Shown: one piece after another, positions 61,040 to 64,000 of the stretch
How the letters are laid out: every line of letters begins with the position of its first letter
How positions within the stretch are numbered: position 1 is the first letter of the stretch
Assembly: GCF_014207985.1 (NCBI RefSeq)
Contig: NZ_JACHMI010000001.1
Span: 7,919,001-7,983,000 of the forward strand
Reading direction: 5' to 3'
Source of the DNA: Nonomuraea rubra
GTDB lineage: Bacteria > Actinomycetota > Actinomycetes > Streptosporangiales > Streptosporangiaceae
DNA length: 64,000 nucleotides
Notes under the pieces: model-generated
Told to the model about the DNA's origin: nothing
Databases searched by the model: none
The model's input: only the letters and a program-made list of their open reading frames with translations
Made by a program: the position numbers and the translations under genes

Positions 61040-62419
61040 ATGAATGCGCTGCTCGCCGCCTGCCTGATCGTTCCCCTCGCTTCTGGAGCGGCTCCGGCCG
61101 CCGCCCGCGCGTGTGGCGGGCATCCGCTCGACTTCGACGCCGACGACCGGCCCGACCTGGCCGTGGCCGCGCCGTACGACGCCGAGAGGGCCGGGTCCGT
61201 GACCGTCATGTACGGGTCCGGGGAGAAGGTGAAGCTCACGCAGGAGGGGGCCGAGCCGGGGGATTCGTTCGGGTCGGCGCTGGCAGTGGGGGACTTCAAC
61301 GGGGACCGGTGTGCGGATCTGGCCGTGGGGGTGTCGGAGGAGTTCGCGGGTGAGCGGGTGCCGGGCGGTGACGGGAACGGGGTGGTGCAGATCTTCGACG
61401 GGTCGCCGGAAGGGCTCGTGGCGGGGAAGGAGCTGAAGCTGGGCAAGCCGTCCAGTGACCGGTTCGGGGCCTCGCTGGCGGCGGGGGACCTGGACGGGGA
61501 CGGGCGCGACGAGCTGGCGGTGGGGGCGCCGAGCCACCGGTCGGGCGGGGCGGTGACCGTGTACTGGATGAAGGGGCGCGGGCCGTACCAGATCACGCAG
61601 AGGACGCCGTGGGTGCGGCAGGGGGCGAACGTCACCGACCAGTGGGGGGCGTCGCTGGCGACCGGGGACTTCGACGGGGACGGGCGGGACGAGCTGGTCG
61701 TGGGGGCGCCCGCCGACAGCGTGACGAAGGACGGGCAGGGCTCGGTGACCGTGATCGACGTGCGCGGCAGGAAGGCCCGGTTCCTCACACAGAGCACGCC
61801 GGGGATCAAGGGCGGCGCCGAGAAGTGGGACAACTTCGGTGCCGCGCTGGCCAGCGGCGACTTCAACGGCGACGGCAAGGCCGACCTGGCGATCGGGGTG
61901 CCGGGCGAGGGGCTGAGCGCCAACCAGCGCGCCATGGACTACGGCGACGGCACCGTGGACGTCCTGTACGGCTCGCGGGCCGGGCTGCGTACCGACAGGA
62001 CGGAGGCGTGGTCGCAGAACACGCTCGACGGCAGGCCCCGCTACTACGACCGGTTCGGCGCCTCGCTGGCCGCCGGCGACTTCAACGGCGACGGCAACGA
62101 CGAGCTGGCCATCGGGGTGCCCGGTGAGAAGGCCGTGCAGGTGCTCGCGGGACGGTCGTCGGGCGGGCTGACGCGGGCAGGAAACCTGCTGGTGAAGGGC
62201 AAGGGGCAGGACTTCGGGGCGTCGGTGGCGGCGCTGCCAGGGTGGGAGCGGTACCGGGCGCTGGCCAAGCGGCCGCCGGTGTACGGGCTGGTGGTGGCGG
62301 CGCCCGACCAGGGGCTCATCCTGTTCGCGCCGGGGAAGCGGGAGTCCGGGCGGGTCAAGCTGGGCAAGGTGCGGCAGCTCGACAAGGGGACCGGCCTGTA
62401 CGGCTACACCTTCGGCTGA
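61040..62419 (+). CDS. secreted FG-GAP repeat (integrin alpha-like) protein
   Basis: A 459-residue exported protein. A signal peptide covers about residues 1-25 (NALLAACLIVPLASGAAPAA). Six FG-GAP/calcium-binding repeats follow, each with a D-x-(D/N)-G-D-x3-(D/E)-L motif (for example DFNGDGKADLAIGVPGE and DFDGDGRDELVVGAP), together forming a beta-propeller. It is likely to bind surfaces, polysaccharide or other proteins outside the cell. ATG at 61040. It is divergent from the caspase gene (139 bases apart) and faces the sensor kinase. Confidence 0.88.
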   Translation: MNALLAACLIVPLASGAAPAAARACGGHPLDFDADDRPDLAVAAPYDAERAGSVTVMYGSGEKVKLTQEGAEPGDSFGSALAVGDFNGDRCADLAVGVSEEFAGERVPGGDGNGVVQIFDGSPEGLVAGKELKLGKPSSDRFGASLAAGDLDGDGRDELAVGAPSHRSGGAVTVYWMKGRGPYQITQRTPWVRQGANVTDQWGASLATGDFDGDGRDELVVGAPADSVTKDGQGSVTVIDVRGRKARFLTQSTPGIKGGAEKWDNFGAALASGDFNGDGKADLAIGVPGEGLSANQRAMDYGDGTVDVLYGSRAGLRTDRTEAWSQNTLDGRPRYYDRFGASLAAGDFNGDGNDELAIGVPGEKAVQVLAGRSSGGLTRAGNLLVKGKGQDFGASVAALPGWERYRALAKRPPVYGLVVAAPDQGLILFAPGKRESGRVKLGKVRQLDKGTGLYGYTFG

Positions 62420-62504
62420 GGCCGAGGCAACGGGCCAAAGGCCACGGGCCAAAGGCCACGGGCCAAGGCGACGGGCCGAGGCGACGGCTACGCCTCCGGC
62501 TGAG
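62402..62504. repeat. duplicated FG-GAP stop region with 13-14 base tandem units
   Basis: GGCTACACCTTCGGCTGAG (62402-62420, the last codons and stop of the FG-GAP gene) recurs as GGCTACGCCTCCGGCTGAG at 62486-62504, where it lies inside the 3' end of the opposite-strand kinase gene. Between them are four units of 13-14 bases (62427-62480) built on GCCACGGGCCAAAG. Confidence 0.85.
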
Positions 62505-64000
62505 AGCCCTCCACGGGGAGGATCACGCGGAACAGGGCGCCCTTGCCCGGCTCGCTCTCCGCCACGACGATCCCGCCGTGCGCCTCCACCAGCGTGGCCG
62601 CGATCGACAGCCCCAGCCCCGACCCTCCGGCGCCGCGGGCGGGGTCGGCCCGGTAGAAGCGCTCGAAGACCCGCTCCGCCACCTCCTCGGAGAACCCGGG
62701 CCCCTGGTCGGCCACCTCCACCACGGCCTGGTCACCGTCGAGACCCACGCGCACCTGGAACGGGGTGCCGGGCGGGGTGTGGGTGAGCGCGTTGGTGACG
62801 AGGTTGTTGATCACCTGCCCCAGGCGGGCCTCGTCGCCGGTCACGATCACGTCGCCCTCGCCGCCGAACAGCCGGACCAGCTCGATCTTCCTGCCGGGCG
62901 CCAGCGTCTGCGCGTCGATGACGGCGGTGGCGGCCAGGCTGAGCAGGTCCACGGGCCGCATCGCCAGCTCGCGCCGCTGGTCGAGCCGGGCCAGCAGGAG
63001 CATGTCCTCCACCAGCAGCCCCATGCGGGCGGCCTGCCCCTCGATGCGGCTCAGCAGCCGTACGGCCTCGGCCAGGTCCTTCTCCTGCCCCAGCCGGTAC
63101 AGCTCGGCGAAGCCCCTGATCGAGGTCAGCGGCGTGCGCAGCTCGTGGGAGGCGTCGGCCATGAAGCGGCGCATCAGCTCCTCCGAGCGCCTGGCTGCCG
63201 TGGCGGACTCGCGGGCGGACACGGCGGACCTGCGGGCCGACTCGGCGGCCTCCTCGCGCTCGCGGACCGCCACCTCGATCTGGGCGAGCATGGTGTTGAG
63301 CGAGCGGCCGAGCTTGCCGACCTCGGTGGTGCCGGCCCAGAGGGGCACGCGGCGCGACAGGTCGCCGCCGGCGATGTCGTTCGCGGTGATCGCGATCTGG
63401 CGCAGGGGGCGCAGGCTGCGGCGTACCAGCCAGTAGCAGACGAACCCGAGCACGGCCAGCGTGCTGCCGCCGCCGGCCGCCACGATCAGGATGAGCTGGG
63501 AGACCGTCGCGTCCACGTCGGCCGTGCTGATGGCCATCATGCGAATCTGGCCGGCGCGCGTGGGCACGGCGACGACCCGCCAGCTCGGGCCGCCGGGCTC
63601 GCGTGACTCCACGGTGAACGGCCGCCCCCGCAGCTCGATGACCTCGGTGAGGGTCAGCGGGGGCAGGTCGGGCGAGTGCTGCTCGGTGGACTCGCTGATG
63701 GTCCTGACGAGCGTGCCGTCCGGTCCGAGCACCACGCCGTGGAAGAGGCCGAAGTAACGTTGCGGCCGGCCGTCGGGGCGGGCGTCCACGGGCGGCGGGG
63801 GCGGGTCGCGCGGCGCGGTGGCCACGCGGAGCTGGTCGTCCACCCGTTCGACGAGGTAGCTGCGCAGCAGCCGCACGGCGAACAGGCCGGTCGCCGTGAT
63901 GGCGACGGTGACCAGCAGCAGGGTGGCCGACACCAGGCGCAGCCAGAGCGGCGCCCTGGAAAGCTGCTTCCTGAGCCTGCTCGCGGCCCGGGACAGGTGC
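62488..64000 (-). CDS. HAMP-domain sensor histidine kinase (cut by window edge)
   Basis: At least 504 residues of a class I sensor kinase whose N-terminus lies beyond the window. A basic start (SRLRKQLSRAPLWLR) leads to the first membrane helix. Then come an extracytoplasmic domain of about 110 residues, a second helix (LILIVAAGGGSTLAVLGFVCYW), HAMP, and a coiled segment rich in Ala and Arg. HisKA follows with FMADASHELRTPLTSIRG, and an HATPase with NLVTNALTH, DQGPGFSEE and GSGLGLSIAATL. It autophosphorylates in response to an external signal; its regulator is probably encoded just outside the window. Confidence 0.92.
   Translation of the reverse strand, partial: HLSRAASRLRKQLSRAPLWLRLVSATLLLVTVAITATGLFAVRLLRSYLVERVDDQLRVATAPRDPPPPPVDARPDGRPQRYFGLFHGVVLGPDGTLVRTISESTEQHSPDLPPLTLTEVIELRGRPFTVESREPGGPSWRVVAVPTRAGQIRMMAISTADVDATVSQLILIVAAGGGSTLAVLGFVCYWLVRRSLRPLRQIAITANDIAGGDLSRRVPLWAGTTEVGKLGRSLNTMLAQIEVAVREREEAAESARRSAVSARESATAARRSEELMRRFMADASHELRTPLTSIRGFAELYRLGQEKDLAEAVRLLSRIEGQAARMGLLVEDMLLLARLDQRRELAMRPVDLLSLAATAVIDAQTLAPGRKIELVRLFGGEGDVIVTGDEARLGQVINNLVTNALTHTPPGTPFQVRVGLDGDQAVVEVADQGPGFSEEVAERVFERFYRADPARGAGGSGLGLSIAATLVEAHGGIVVAESEPGKGALFRVILPVEGSQPEA

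Overview
The window is very GC-rich, densely coded DNA with many GTG and TTG starts and many 1-4 base gene overlaps. It carries about fifty protein genes on both strands and no RNA gene that I could recognise. Several things point to a filamentous actinomycete, most likely a Streptosporangiales (Nonomuraea-like) chromosome. These are a CebR-type cellobiose operon with the TGGGAGCGCTCCCA operator, a Lon gene with a HAIR-like HspR site, an ECF42 sigma factor with its DGPF partner, a plant-type DAHP synthase, a Methyltransf_19 protein and a stressosome operon. The genus is an inference.

Layout, left to right. 1-4358: the start of a membrane protein running off the edge, an Asp-nucleophile alpha/beta hydrolase divergent from a LysR regulator, and the YCII/DGPF-ECF42 pair behind its own predicted ECF42 promoter. 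4359-11263: cello-oligosaccharide uptake (CebE, CebF, CebG), a GH1 beta-glucosidase, the repressor CebR and an APH-like kinase. 11264-20865: an M64 peptidase with a beta-helix tail behind an orphan RskA-like anti-sigma factor, an FAD monooxygenase, DAHP synthase, a methyltransferase, a thioredoxin and a pentapeptide-like membrane protein. 20419-22677: a VOC/ArsR/SRPBCC operon and a HAAS/PadR pair. 22747-28262: cydABDC, with a CydA that lacks almost all of its quinol loop. 28358-30918: a regulator plus ABC-2 exporter operon. 30989-39552 (minus strand): HtrA protease, a decayed DUF4352 gene, an acyl-CoA synthetase, the metNIQ methionine importer with a long leader, and Lon. 39729-43307: a NarL-type two-component system and a PaaK-like ligase. 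43371-50037: a frameshifted peptidoglycan-binding gene and a six-gene stressosome/PP2C operon on the minus strand (RsbR, RsbS, RsbT, an ATPase-PP2C fusion, a hybrid kinase, a receiver-PP2C). 50190-55272: a hydrolase pseudogene, heme oxygenase, a TetR/MFS pair and a P450.

The most striking locus is 55312-60900 on the minus strand. A 1560-residue protein joins an intact caspase-type peptidase, a GHKL/Hsp90-like ATPase and a run of winged-helix-like repeats. Its stop region overlaps a small Cys-rich protein, which overlaps a three-helix membrane protein. This looks like a biological-conflict (defence or programmed death) operon. The window ends with an FG-GAP repeat protein and a sensor kinase cut by the edge.

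A second, unexpected pattern is that at least seven gene 3' ends are followed by short, degenerate tandem copies. In most of these the copy includes the stop codon and the last codons of the gene (near 10217, 11231, 18310, 41854, 44148, 52403 and 62402). In one case the copy supplies the ribosome binding site of the next gene.
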